From contig JAIRRF010000002.1 of assembly GCA_031256115.1 (NCBI GenBank), positions 1 through 5,694 on the forward strand: a stretch of 5,694 nt of DNA. The letters are read 5' to 3'. Below the pieces are notes generated by a model. The model did no database searches and was not told the origin of the DNA. It saw only the letters and a list, made by a program, of their open reading frames with translations. The stretch comes from Treponema sp. GTDB lineage: Bacteria > Spirochaetota > Spirochaetia > Treponematales > Breznakiellaceae. Positions 1 through 5,129 of this stretch are shown here, piece by piece. The position numbers were made by a program, and so were the translations under genes. Position 1 is the stretch's first letter. The number at the start of each line of letters is the position of its first letter.

Positions 1-44
1 ATCTATTTTTATGGACACGTGGATCTATTTTCATGGACATGTGG
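1..44. repeat. 22-bp direct tandem repeat, two copies, possible IS21-type end
   Basis: Two head-to-tail 22-bp units (1-22 and 23-44) match at 20 of 22 positions. Each reads ATCTATTTT, then one variable base, then ATGGACA, then CGTGG or TGTGG. The array touches the window edge and may continue upstream. Repeated units of the kind GTGGATCnATTTn...ATGACnC are typical of IS21-family termini, so this could be the end or a remnant of such an element. That assignment is from memory of family layout; no transposase gene is present in the window. The repeat itself is certain, its identity is not. Confidence 0.7.
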
Positions 45-54
45 CTCTTTTGGT

Positions 55-97
55 CTGGAATATACAACTTTTCCAGTTATAATTCCTGTATATCCAG
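55..97. repeat. Imperfect short inverted repeat (hairpin)
   Basis: CTGGAATATAC (55-65) pairs with GTATATCCAG (88-97), with one bulged A, leaving a 22-nt loop. It lies between the tandem repeat at the left edge and the first copy of the GGAACACCCGGATG motif. It has no T-tract, so it is not an obvious terminator. It may be part of the same mobile or repeat DNA as its neighbours. Confidence 0.4.
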
Positions 98-112
98 GAA
101 CACCCGGATGTC
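97..112 (+). repeat. GGAACACCCGGATGTC motif, copy 1
   Basis: First of three copies of a motif in this intergenic region. It is perfectly inverted at 199-214 (16 of 16), and 14 bases recur directly at 344-357. The core ACACCCGGATGT (100-111) is itself nearly a palindrome, with 10 of 12 positions symmetric around CCGG. It could therefore be a dimeric protein site as well as part of a dispersed repeat. Confidence 0.75.
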
Positions 113-198
113 AGTGCGGCAAAGTATGGTTTTCATCACACATAATATAATTTACCACTGAGTCCATCATACAATTATAAATATTGGTCTCGTAAAGG

Positions 199-214
199 GA
201 CATCCGGGTGTTCC
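199..214 (-). repeat. GGAACACCCGGATGTC motif, copy 2 (inverted)
   Basis: Exact reverse complement of the copy at 97-112. It forms the inner end of the left arm of the palindromic element. Together with copy 3, similarity extends over GTAAAGGGACATCCGGGTGT and its partner, 192-215 against 343-366, at 22 of 24 positions. Confidence 0.75.
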
Positions 215-256
215 AGGGTTAATTGGAGGCGCAGCCACAGTAAAGGCGTGGCGGGT

Positions 257-301
257 GTGCATGGTAAGGTCACTGCCAGCGGCAGTGGCATTGCCATGCA
301 C
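257..301. other. Long hairpin at centre of the palindromic element
   Basis: Positions 257-277 face 281-301 across a 3-nt loop (AGC, 278-280). Of 21 facing positions, 18 are Watson-Crick, two would be G-U in RNA and one is a mismatch. The top is GC-rich: CACTGCC (271-277) with GGCAGTG (281-287). The lower part is GTGCATGG (257-264) with CCATGCAC (294-301). If transcribed toward the regulator at 488 this would be a very stable RNA stem. It is not followed by a T-run, so it is not a classical intrinsic terminator. It could be the core of a palindromic mobile repeat or an uncharacterised structured RNA. Confidence 0.6.
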
Positions 302-343
302 AGGCCCCGCAGGATTTTTAATACTGCGCCTCCCTGATGATTA

Positions 344-357
344 GGAACACCCGGATG
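344..357 (+). repeat. GGAACACCCGGATG motif, copy 3
   Basis: Fourteen bases identical to the start of copy 1 and in the same orientation. The sequence continues as CCCCTTTGC, mirroring the left arm, and marks the inner end of the right arm of the palindromic element. A perfect TATAAT follows at 372-377, but no good -35 hexamer sits at the usual distance. Confidence 0.75.
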
Positions 358-415
358 CCCCTTTGCTGGATTATAATTTATTTGTATGACCGGCTCAGCG
401 GTAAATTAGGTATAA

Positions 416-432
416 CTATCAGCTAATAGGAG
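416..432 (+). promoter_or_regulatory. Near-palindrome overlapping the Shine-Dalgarno of the XRE gene
   Basis: CTATCAGCTAATAG (416-429) is symmetric at 12 of 14 positions. It overlaps AGGAG (428-432), the only strong Shine-Dalgarno-like sequence before the regulator gene. The size and position fit an autoregulatory operator for an XRE dimer, which is inference. The AGGAG lies 13 nt before a TTG at 446 and 55 nt before the ATG at 488. It therefore supports the upstream start only weakly and the ATG not at all. Confidence 0.35.
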
Positions 433-487
433 AATATTACTGCTGTTGGTTATTTGCAGAAAACACAGTTCTGGACTTAGATTAAAC

Positions 488-850
488 ATGGAGAAGCGCA
501 TAAGCGGTAATGACATTCGGGTGCTTCTTAGCAGGAATTTAAAATATTTCCGGGGTCGAAAAAATCTTTCACAGTTTGCCCTTTCCAACAAATCCGGATT
601 AGCTCATAACTTTGTAAATGATATCGAAAACAGAAAAAAATGGGTTTCACCGGAAACTATTGCAAAGCTTGCGGCTGTACTGGATGTGGAACCCTATCAG
701 CTTTTTATGGGCAGCCCCCTTGATGACAAACAAACAAAACGGATTCATACGTATCTGGATGAAATAAGTGAACGGTTCAGCGAAGTTGTGGGAGATATAA
801 AAGAATCTTATCTTTATGCGGAAAAAAAAGCCGGTAAAGGCCGATCCTGA
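488..850 (+). CDS. XRE/Cro-CI-type small transcriptional regulator
   Basis: A 120-residue DNA-binding protein with one helix-turn-helix domain at about residues 14-73. LSRNLKYFRGRKNLSQFALS is the classic opening, SGLAHNFVNDIENRKKW gives the recognition helix, and SPETIAKLAAVLDVEPYQLF is the usual closing part. Residues 80-113 are a charged helical tail, possibly for dimerisation. There is no sensor or peptidase domain, so it should be a simple repressor or activator. The ATG at 488 was chosen because the domain begins shortly after it. An in-frame TTG at 446 would add 14 residues that look unrelated to the family; AGGAG at 428-432 sits upstream of that TTG, but 13 nt away. The gene follows a large palindromic repeat and may control itself through sites there. 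Its targets cannot be read from the sequence. The family call is firm, the exact start is not. Confidence 0.85.
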   Translation: MEKRISGNDIRVLLSRNLKYFRGRKNLSQFALSNKSGLAHNFVNDIENRKKWVSPETIAKLAAVLDVEPYQLFMGSPLDDKQTKRIHTYLDEISERFSEVVGDIKESYLYAEKKAGKGRS

Positions 851-852
851 CA

Positions 853-891
853 GGACTTGTTAGAAAACTAATTGAGTTTCCGAACAAGTCC
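853..891 (+). other. Intergenic hairpin downstream of the XRE gene
   Basis: GGACTTGTT (853-861) is a perfect inverted match to AACAAGTCC (883-891). An inner stem AAACT (865-869) pairs with AGTTT (875-879). It starts 2 nt after the stop codon of the regulator gene, as a terminator stem would, but no T-run follows. It may be a Rho-assisted or processing stem, or a dispersed palindromic unit. It ends 5 nt before the predicted -35 box of the next gene. Confidence 0.55.
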
Positions 892-896
892 AATCA

Positions 897-925
897 TTGA
901 AAAGAATTCCTTTCATTACTATTAT
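897..925 (+). promoter_or_regulatory. Predicted sigma70-type promoter of the glycerate kinase gene
   Basis: TTGAAA (897-902) and TATTAT (920-925) are each five of six to consensus, with a 17-bp spacer. Transcription would begin near 932, about 3 nt before the ATG at 935. The mRNA would then be leaderless or nearly so, which agrees with the lack of any Shine-Dalgarno sequence before that ATG. This is a pattern-based prediction. Confidence 0.5.
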
Positions 926-934
926 GTGCATACC

Positions 935-2086
935 ATGAAGATAATTATTGCTCCGGATTCATTTAAGGGAAATATGACGTCAGTTGAAGTATGCGGCGCC
1001 ATTGAAGAAGGCATACACAGGGCGGATAATAGGGCAGAAGTAATTAAGCTGCCTCTGGCAGACGGCGGAGAAGGAACTGCCCGGGCGCTGACCGAAGCGG
1101 CGGGGGGGCGTTCTGTGGAGGCCCTTGTTACCGGCCCTCTGGGAGATCCGGTAAACGCCGGATTTGGCCTTATCAACGGAGGAAAAACCGCCGTATTGGA
1201 TCTGGCTTCCGCCTCGGGTATTGAGCTTATACCCAAAGAGAAGCTAAACCCCATGAAAGCCACCAGTTTCGGAACAGGACAACTTATTACCGCCGCTCTG
1301 AACACCGGTGCCGGAGAAATCCTAATCGGTATCGGGGGAAGCGCCACCAATGACGGCGGCATGGGTATGCTTGCCGCTTTGGGTTTCCATCTTCTTGACA
1401 AAGCAGACCGTCCAATTGAATTAGGTGCGGAAGCTCTTGTCCGGGCGGAAAAATTCGACTCTTCAGGCGCCGATCCCCGGTTAAAAAATACAGCCGTCAC
1501 CGTAGCCTGCGATGTAACCAATCCACTCTTGGGCATTAATGGCGCATCGGCTGTCTTTGGCCCCCAGAAGGGGGCGGATCCGGAAATGGTTAAGATCCTT
1601 GACGCCAATCTGGCAAAACTGGGACAGTGTTGGATAAACGCCGGGTTAACGGATAATCTGGAATGTCCCGGTGACGGCGCCGCGGGGGGAGCAGGAGCGG
1701 CCCTGCGGATCTGTCTGGGAGCAAAGATTGAATCCGGGGCAATGATGGTAATGAACTATTCGGGGTTCTTCGAAAAGATTAGCGGCGCCGATTTGCTTAT
1801 TACAGGTGAAGGGATGACCGACAGTCAGACCGCCGGAGGTAAACTATGTTCAGTTGCGGCCAGGGAAAGCCGCAAAGCAGGAGTCCCCGCCGCCCTTCTT
1901 TCCGGGGCTCTTGGAGGCGATCCTTCGATGCTTTTGGAAATGTTTGATTATGCGATTTCCATTTCCTGCGGCGAAACCAGCCTGGACGAGATGATTAAAA
2001 TGAGCCGACGGGATCTGGTTTTTGCCGCTGAAAATTTGATCCGTGCCATACAATTGGGAAAGGTTTTAGGCCCAAAGGTATATTAA
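935..2086 (+). CDS. Glycerate 2-kinase (GarK/GlxK-type glycerate kinase)
   Basis: A cytoplasmic enzyme that phosphorylates D-glycerate with ATP, feeding glycerate into lower glycolysis (2-phosphoglycerate is the usual product of this family). The 383-residue length fits the family norm of about 380. Motifs in order: IAPDSFKG (5-12), ADGGEGT (42-48), GIGGSATNDGG (132-142), CDVTNPLLG (192-200), GPQKGA (209-214), GDGAAGGAGAAL (246-257) and TGEGMTDSQTAGGK (290-303). The ATG at 935 is chosen because the family begins with M-K-I-(I/V)-IAPDSFKG. Reading upstream to a TTG at 872 would add 21 unrelated residues and run into a hairpin. No Shine-Dalgarno is visible; a promoter directly upstream suggests leaderless expression. 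Met294 stands where relatives usually have Arg in TGEGR.D. The gene ends convergently against the minus-strand operon, the two stop codons overlapping in TTAA. Either garK or glxK could be the name, so no symbol is given. Confidence 0.95.
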   Translation: MKIIIAPDSFKGNMTSVEVCGAIEEGIHRADNRAEVIKLPLADGGEGTARALTEAAGGRSVEALVTGPLGDPVNAGFGLINGGKTAVLDLASASGIELIPKEKLNPMKATSFGTGQLITAALNTGAGEILIGIGGSATNDGGMGMLAALGFHLLDKADRPIELGAEALVRAEKFDSSGADPRLKNTAVTVACDVTNPLLGINGASAVFGPQKGADPEMVKILDANLAKLGQCWINAGLTDNLECPGDGAAGGAGAALRICLGAKIESGAMMVMNYSGFFEKISGADLLITGEGMTDSQTAGGKLCSVAARESRKAGVPAALLSGALGGDPSMLLEMFDYAISISCGETSLDEMIKMSRRDLVFAAENLIRAIQLGKVLGPKVY

Positions 2087-2724
2087 GTTTTTTTCCGTCT
2101 GGATGTGACAAAACTGGAAAAATCATTAATATTTTTAACCACAATTTTATCTTTAAAAAGTTCCATTCTCCGCTGGGTAACAAAATGATTAATTATATCC
2201 TTGACCTGAGACACGCCCATTCCGGCCCAGTGGGCAACGTCGTCTACCGTTGTATTAAAATCCCGTTTTTCCGTGGTTTTGTCAATGTTGGTCTGTGTTT
2301 CGTCCAGCATCAGGAACACATCGGCAACCTTGGCCTGAATATCGTCCAGGGTAAGGATCATAAAGCGCCGTTTGGAGTCATAGATGCGTTTGGTAAACAT
2401 TTTAAGCAGAGTTAGGGCAATCTTGGGATTACCCAGCATCAGAATTTCAAAATTCTGCCGGTTAAATTCCAGGACCTTTACGACGTCCAGGGCAATAGCC
2501 GTGGCCGACCGCGGAGAGTTTTCCAGCAGCGCCATTTCGCCGAACATTTCCGAGGGCTGCAAAATGTCCAGGGTTTTTTCGATGTCGCCGATAATCTTAA
2601 CCAGCTCTACCCTTCCCGATTGAATCAAATAAAAAGCGTCTCCCGGCTCAAATTCGGAGAATATCATTTCTCCGGCCTGAAAAGTCCTGGCAAAACGACC
2701 GAAAGCGGCCAAATCCATTGCCAT
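2083..2724 (-). CDS. Crp/Fnr-family cyclic-nucleotide-binding transcriptional regulator
   Basis: A 213-residue protein with an N-terminal cyclic-nucleotide-binding beta-roll (about residues 8-115), a long linking helix (about 95-140) and a C-terminal winged helix-turn-helix (about 155-206). The phosphate-binding cassette FGEMALLENSPRSATA (61-76) is canonical: Glu63 would hold the ribose and Arg72 the phosphate, with the RSA triplet as in CRP. The helix-turn-helix runs DDVAHWAGMGVSQVKDIINH, with recognition helix near 170-183. It probably binds a cyclic nucleotide, likely cAMP, and then DNA; the ligand is inferred. There are no Fnr-type cysteines. The ATG is 1 nt after the stop of the upstream gene, with GGGGG six nt before it (minus strand of 2731-2735), so translation is probably coupled. 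It is the last gene of the amidohydrolase operon, and its stop overlaps that of the convergent glycerate kinase. A second in-frame ATG lies two codons on. Confidence 0.88.
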   Translation of the reverse strand: MAMDLAAFGRFARTFQAGEMIFSEFEPGDAFYLIQSGRVELVKIIGDIEKTLDILQPSEMFGEMALLENSPRSATAIALDVVKVLEFNRQNFEILMLGNPKIALTLLKMFTKRIYDSKRRFMILTLDDIQAKVADVFLMLDETQTNIDKTTEKRDFNTTVDDVAHWAGMGVSQVKDIINHFVTQRRMELFKDKIVVKNINDFSSFVTSRRKKT

Positions 2725-2725
2725 C

Positions 2726-3751
2726 TTATTCCCCCGCCAGGGCTTTAAGCGCCCGTTTTGCTTTTAGGCTTATACCTTCTTCTTCGCCGGTATCCATGGT
2801 CAGGATCTTTTTATAGAAAGTGGCGGCCTGATCCTTTTTTCCCATTTTTTCGTAGGATTGGCCCATATAAAACAAACAACTTCCCAGGTCAGGATGTTTT
2901 GGGTATTTCGTAATCAAAACGGTAAAGGATTTAATACATTCATCATGTTTGTTAAGAAGGAAAAGACAACGGCTGATTTCGTAGTTACTTTTGGCGACAT
3001 ATTCCTCATCTTCATTGGCGTCAATGATCTTCTTAAATGAAAGATAAGCCTGCTGATATTTTTCCTGGGTAATCATGCTGACCGCGTCATAATAGGCTTT
3101 TGCGGCATCTCCAATCTGCGCCTGACCGCCGCTTTGTCCGGCAGAAGGAGCAAGGGGCGCCGGGGAACCCGGGCTGGCCGGTCCGGCGGGAGAAGCGGAA
3201 CTTGCCTTGGGCATTCTTGAAACCTGTGATTCCGCCATCTCCAGGTTTTTTGCGGCCTGGGCAGCGTTGCGCCCCGAAGGATAATAGGTAAGATACCGGG
3301 AAAATACATACTTGGCCTGAACAAACCGGCCGTTTTTTAAATAGTATTCACCCACATTGAACAGCCCCATTTCGGGGGGGATTTCTTCGGATTTTTCCAG
3401 CAAACTGGCTACCTGGTGATGAATACGCCTAAGCTGGTTGGAGAAAACCTTAAGCATCTTCATGATTATCCGCGTATTGGCCTGGGCCAGGGCTTCAAAC
3501 TCCGGAACCGTAAATGCCATTATTACAGAATCCTGAACGGCAATGGCGTTTTCTTCCCTGGGGTATCTACCCAGGGCGGATTTTACGCCAAAGAATTCTC
3601 CCTGCTGTACCAGATCGTGTATGTCCTCGCCGGTTTCAATATCCTGGTAACTAAGGTTTAATTTACCGGACTGGAGAATAAAGATTTTATCCGCCGCATC
3701 TCCCTGGAAATATACAACTGAACCTGAACGGAATTGAAAAGGCTTGGGCAT
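2726..3751 (-). CDS. Cyclic-nucleotide-binding-like domain fused to TPR repeats
   Basis: A 341-residue protein without a DNA-binding domain. Residues 2-115 form a cNMP-binding-type beta-roll (YFQGDAADKIFILQSGKLNL, then the cassette FFGVKSALGRYPREENAIAV at 53-72). The cassette is altered: the usual Glu after FG is Val56, and the RSA triplet is Arg65-Glu-Glu, so normal cAMP binding is doubtful. A TPR-like unit follows at about 126-172 (GEYYLKNGRFVQAKYVFSRY). Then comes a Pro/Ala/Ser/Gly-rich linker (about 183-212) and two or three more TPR-like units (about 215-338), including YMGQSYEKMGKKDQAATFYK. There is no signal peptide or membrane segment, so it is likely a cytoplasmic scaffold or sensor. 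The ATG is 3 nt after the amidohydrolase stop and has no clear Shine-Dalgarno; translational coupling is likely. The next gene is a full Crp/Fnr protein 1 nt downstream, which suggests partnership. Domain calls are firm; the function is unknown. Confidence 0.85.
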   Translation of the reverse strand: MPKPFQFRSGSVVYFQGDAADKIFILQSGKLNLSYQDIETGEDIHDLVQQGEFFGVKSALGRYPREENAIAVQDSVIMAFTVPEFEALAQANTRIIMKMLKVFSNQLRRIHHQVASLLEKSEEIPPEMGLFNVGEYYLKNGRFVQAKYVFSRYLTYYPSGRNAAQAAKNLEMAESQVSRMPKASSASPAGPASPGSPAPLAPSAGQSGGQAQIGDAAKAYYDAVSMITQEKYQQAYLSFKKIIDANEDEEYVAKSNYEISRCLFLLNKHDECIKSFTVLITKYPKHPDLGSCLFYMGQSYEKMGKKDQAATFYKKILTMDTGEEEGISLKAKRALKALAGE

Positions 3752-3754
3752 GGT

Positions 3755-5077
3755 TTAAGCACCGTCCACCGGAGGGAAATCTGCGGCTCTTTGAGACACG
3801 GCTCTCTGAGACGCGGCACTTTGAGCCGAGCTCTGCCGGGTTCCGGCTGGGAGGTCGGGTTCAAAAGGAAGAAAATCCAGGATTTTGTTGAAACCAATTT
3901 TCTTCCGAACCTTGGTATAATGTTCCGCCGGATCGCCGAGGACAAACATTGTCCGCCCGCCCACGGTAATTTGTGAATAAGCGGCAGGAAATTTTCCGTT
4001 GAACAGATCCAGAAAACGCAGTTCACCGTAAAGCGGTTTACCCGCCAAAGTCAACAGTTCTATGTCTTCCATTTTGGCATCGAGCAGGTTTTCGTAGGGG
4101 TCTTCCCTGCGGGCTTTTATCACCAGCAGATCGGCAAGTTTTCCGTTTTCCAGGGAGCCAACCCTGTCCTGCATCCGGAAGGCCCTGGCAGCATTAATTG
4201 TAACCATACGGAAGATCATTTCCGCGCTTAGATCTTCTCCGTACATGTTCCTGTACAGAGCCCGGTCGTAGCGCATTTCTTCCAGAAGATTTGCCGAGCC
4301 CGTGGCGGATGAATCGGTACCGATGGTGACATTTATTCCGGCTTTAATCATTTTGCGGATCTTACAGGTAACGTTAAACATAAATATATTGGAAAAAGCA
4401 CACCAGGAAATACTGGCGCCTGCCTGTGCAACTTTTTTGATGTCCTCTTCGCTGAATCCTATACAGTGGACCAGGAGGCAATGGTCATCCAGAATATTAA
4501 TACTTTCCAGATAATTTACTCCGTTCATTGATTCTTCGTCAAAACCTTCAGAGAGATGTGTAATAAAGGGCCAGGAATTATTTACCGCCCGTTTATGCTC
4601 TTCCGCAATGCCGTCCCCCCACTTTAGATCGTAGGAAGAAGATTCATGCGCCAGGCCGTATTCCAGTATGGCCCGGATAGGCAAGGTAGGCAGTATTTCC
4701 CGGTTAAATTGCTGCGGAAAATGATCATTTACAGTGGTTACTCCCGAAAAAAGGCATTTATAACCTGATAGTTTATAAAGATCCTCCCGGCATAACCTGG
4801 ATCGTTCCTTAAAGGTTTCGGATGCTTTAAGGTCCTTGTCCCAGGGAAGCCAGGTAAGATAATATTCACCCGGTTTAGGGCCCACCGGCGGACGATAATT
4901 TCCCTGAAGATGGTCGTGGGTGTTAATAAGCCCCGGATATATATAAGATTGTCCTTTTAGATCTACTATTGAATTTGAACCTGCATCGGGGGGAACAATT
5001 TTATTTTCTGCTACTCCCAACGCTTTTCCGGGAATACCAGCAAGCATTCCATTCAATAAAGTATAATCAGACACCAA
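3755..5077 (-). CDS. Metal-dependent amidohydrolase (ATZ/TRZ-type, deaminase/chlorohydrolase-like)
   Basis: A 440-residue cytoplasmic hydrolase of the amidohydrolase superfamily, with the TIM-barrel metal site visible: THDH (His54, His56), His174 in THLSEG, His204 in LVHCIGFS and Asp255 in TIGTDS. Glu177, three residues after His174, and SWCAFSN (224-230; relatives have CPxSN) match S-adenosylhomocysteine/MTA, guanine and triazine deaminases. TTVNDH (114-119) is another family block, and GKLADLLVI (312-320) marks the small beta domain. The substrate, perhaps an N-heterocycle or amidine, cannot be assigned. The start is TTG 5077, with AGGA six nt upstream; the next codon, GTG, is an equally spaced alternative. 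The C-terminus (about 411-440) is an Ala/Gln/Ser/Arg tail encoded by 15-bp tandem repeats. It is the first gene of a three-gene operon with two cNMP-type proteins, 3 nt before the next ATG. An exact name would be a guess. Confidence 0.88.
   Translation of the reverse strand: MVSDYTLLNGMLAGIPGKALGVAENKIVPPDAGSNSIVDLKGQSYIYPGLINTHDHLQGNYRPPVGPKPGEYYLTWLPWDKDLKASETFKERSRLCREDLYKLSGYKCLFSGVTTVNDHFPQQFNREILPTLPIRAILEYGLAHESSSYDLKWGDGIAEEHKRAVNNSWPFITHLSEGFDEESMNGVNYLESINILDDHCLLVHCIGFSEEDIKKVAQAGASISWCAFSNIFMFNVTCKIRKMIKAGINVTIGTDSSATGSANLLEEMRYDRALYRNMYGEDLSAEMIFRMVTINAARAFRMQDRVGSLENGKLADLLVIKARREDPYENLLDAKMEDIELLTLAGKPLYGELRFLDLFNGKFPAAYSQITVGGRTMFVLGDPAEHYTKVRKKIGFNKILDFLPFEPDLPAGTRQSSAQSAASQRAVSQRAADFPPVDGA
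3788..3832. repeat. 15-bp tandem repeat inside the 3' end of the amidohydrolase gene
   Basis: TCTTTGAGACACGGC (3788-3802) is followed by TCTCTGAGACGCGGC (3803-3817), 13 of 15 identical, and then by a decayed third unit to about 3832. In the gene it encodes AASQR and AVSQR units of the C-terminal tail. The period is a multiple of three, so copy changes keep the frame. Confidence 0.7.
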
Positions 5078-5129
5078 TGCACATCCTTTCCGTATCTAAT
5101 ATTTTATTTTATTATGGAATAAATTGCAA
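5078..5129. promoter_or_regulatory. Divergent promoter region between amidohydrolase operon and PHP gene
   Basis: A 51-bp AT-rich gap between divergent genes. On the minus strand, TTGCAA (5129-5124) and TAAAAT (5106-5101) are separated by 17 bp and would start transcription near 5094, just before AGGA (5087-5084) of the amidohydrolase. On the plus strand, TATTAT (5110-5115) with a poor -35 (TTTCCG, 5087-5092, 17-bp spacer) could start a very short leader for the PHP gene. The two promoters would overlap and compete. This is prediction from hexamers only; the minus-strand one is the better match. Confidence 0.4.

Larger units (their letters stand above)
148..408. repeat. Large palindromic element with 65-67 nt inverted arms (MITE-like)
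   Basis: The left arm (148-214) and the reverse complement of the right arm (344-408) align along their length. The outer block TAATTTACC.CTGAG...TCATAC and the inner block AAAGGG.CATCCGGGTGTTCC are strongly conserved, with an AT-rich, less conserved middle. A second inverted pair lies inside: GGAGGCGCAG (225-234) with CTGCGCCTCC (324-333). Inside that is a long hairpin (257-301). The whole 261 bp could fold as one cruciform or one RNA stem. No ORF is visible. This fits a non-autonomous mobile element or dispersed palindromic repeat, or a structured leader of the downstream regulator. No clear target-site duplication is seen at the arm ends. The palindrome is directly seen; its nature is inferred. 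Confidence 0.75.

Noticed and set aside
94..358. CRISPR array from the repeated GGAACACCCGGATG motif
   Set aside because: Only three short copies occur, in alternating orientation, with unequal gaps of 86 and 129 nt, and no cas gene is present.
148..408. Retron-type or other RT-linked non-coding RNA
   Set aside because: Nested inverted repeats recall such RNAs, but no reverse transcriptase follows; the next gene is an XRE regulator. The window gives no support.
872..934. N-terminal extension of the glycerate kinase from a TTG at 872
   Set aside because: The 21 added residues do not resemble the family, overlap a hairpin and a predicted promoter, and the standard family start is the ATG at 935.
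922..1608. A 228-codon open frame on the minus strand
   Set aside because: It is antisense to the glycerate kinase, whose motifs are unmistakable. Its translation is rich in Pro/Ala/Ser with no recognisable domain, as expected for a shadow frame in GC-biased coding DNA.
2054..2094. Possible intrinsic terminator at the end of the glycerate kinase (TTGGG...CCCAA plus a run of seven T)
   Set aside because: The stem is only 5 bp with a 12-nt loop and lies 12 nt from the T-run. The T-run is explained by Lys codons of the convergent gene.
3658..4026. A 122-codon minus-strand frame overlapping the amidohydrolase 3' end and the cNBD-TPR 5' end
   Set aside because: It lies in another frame of two well-supported genes and shows no domain.
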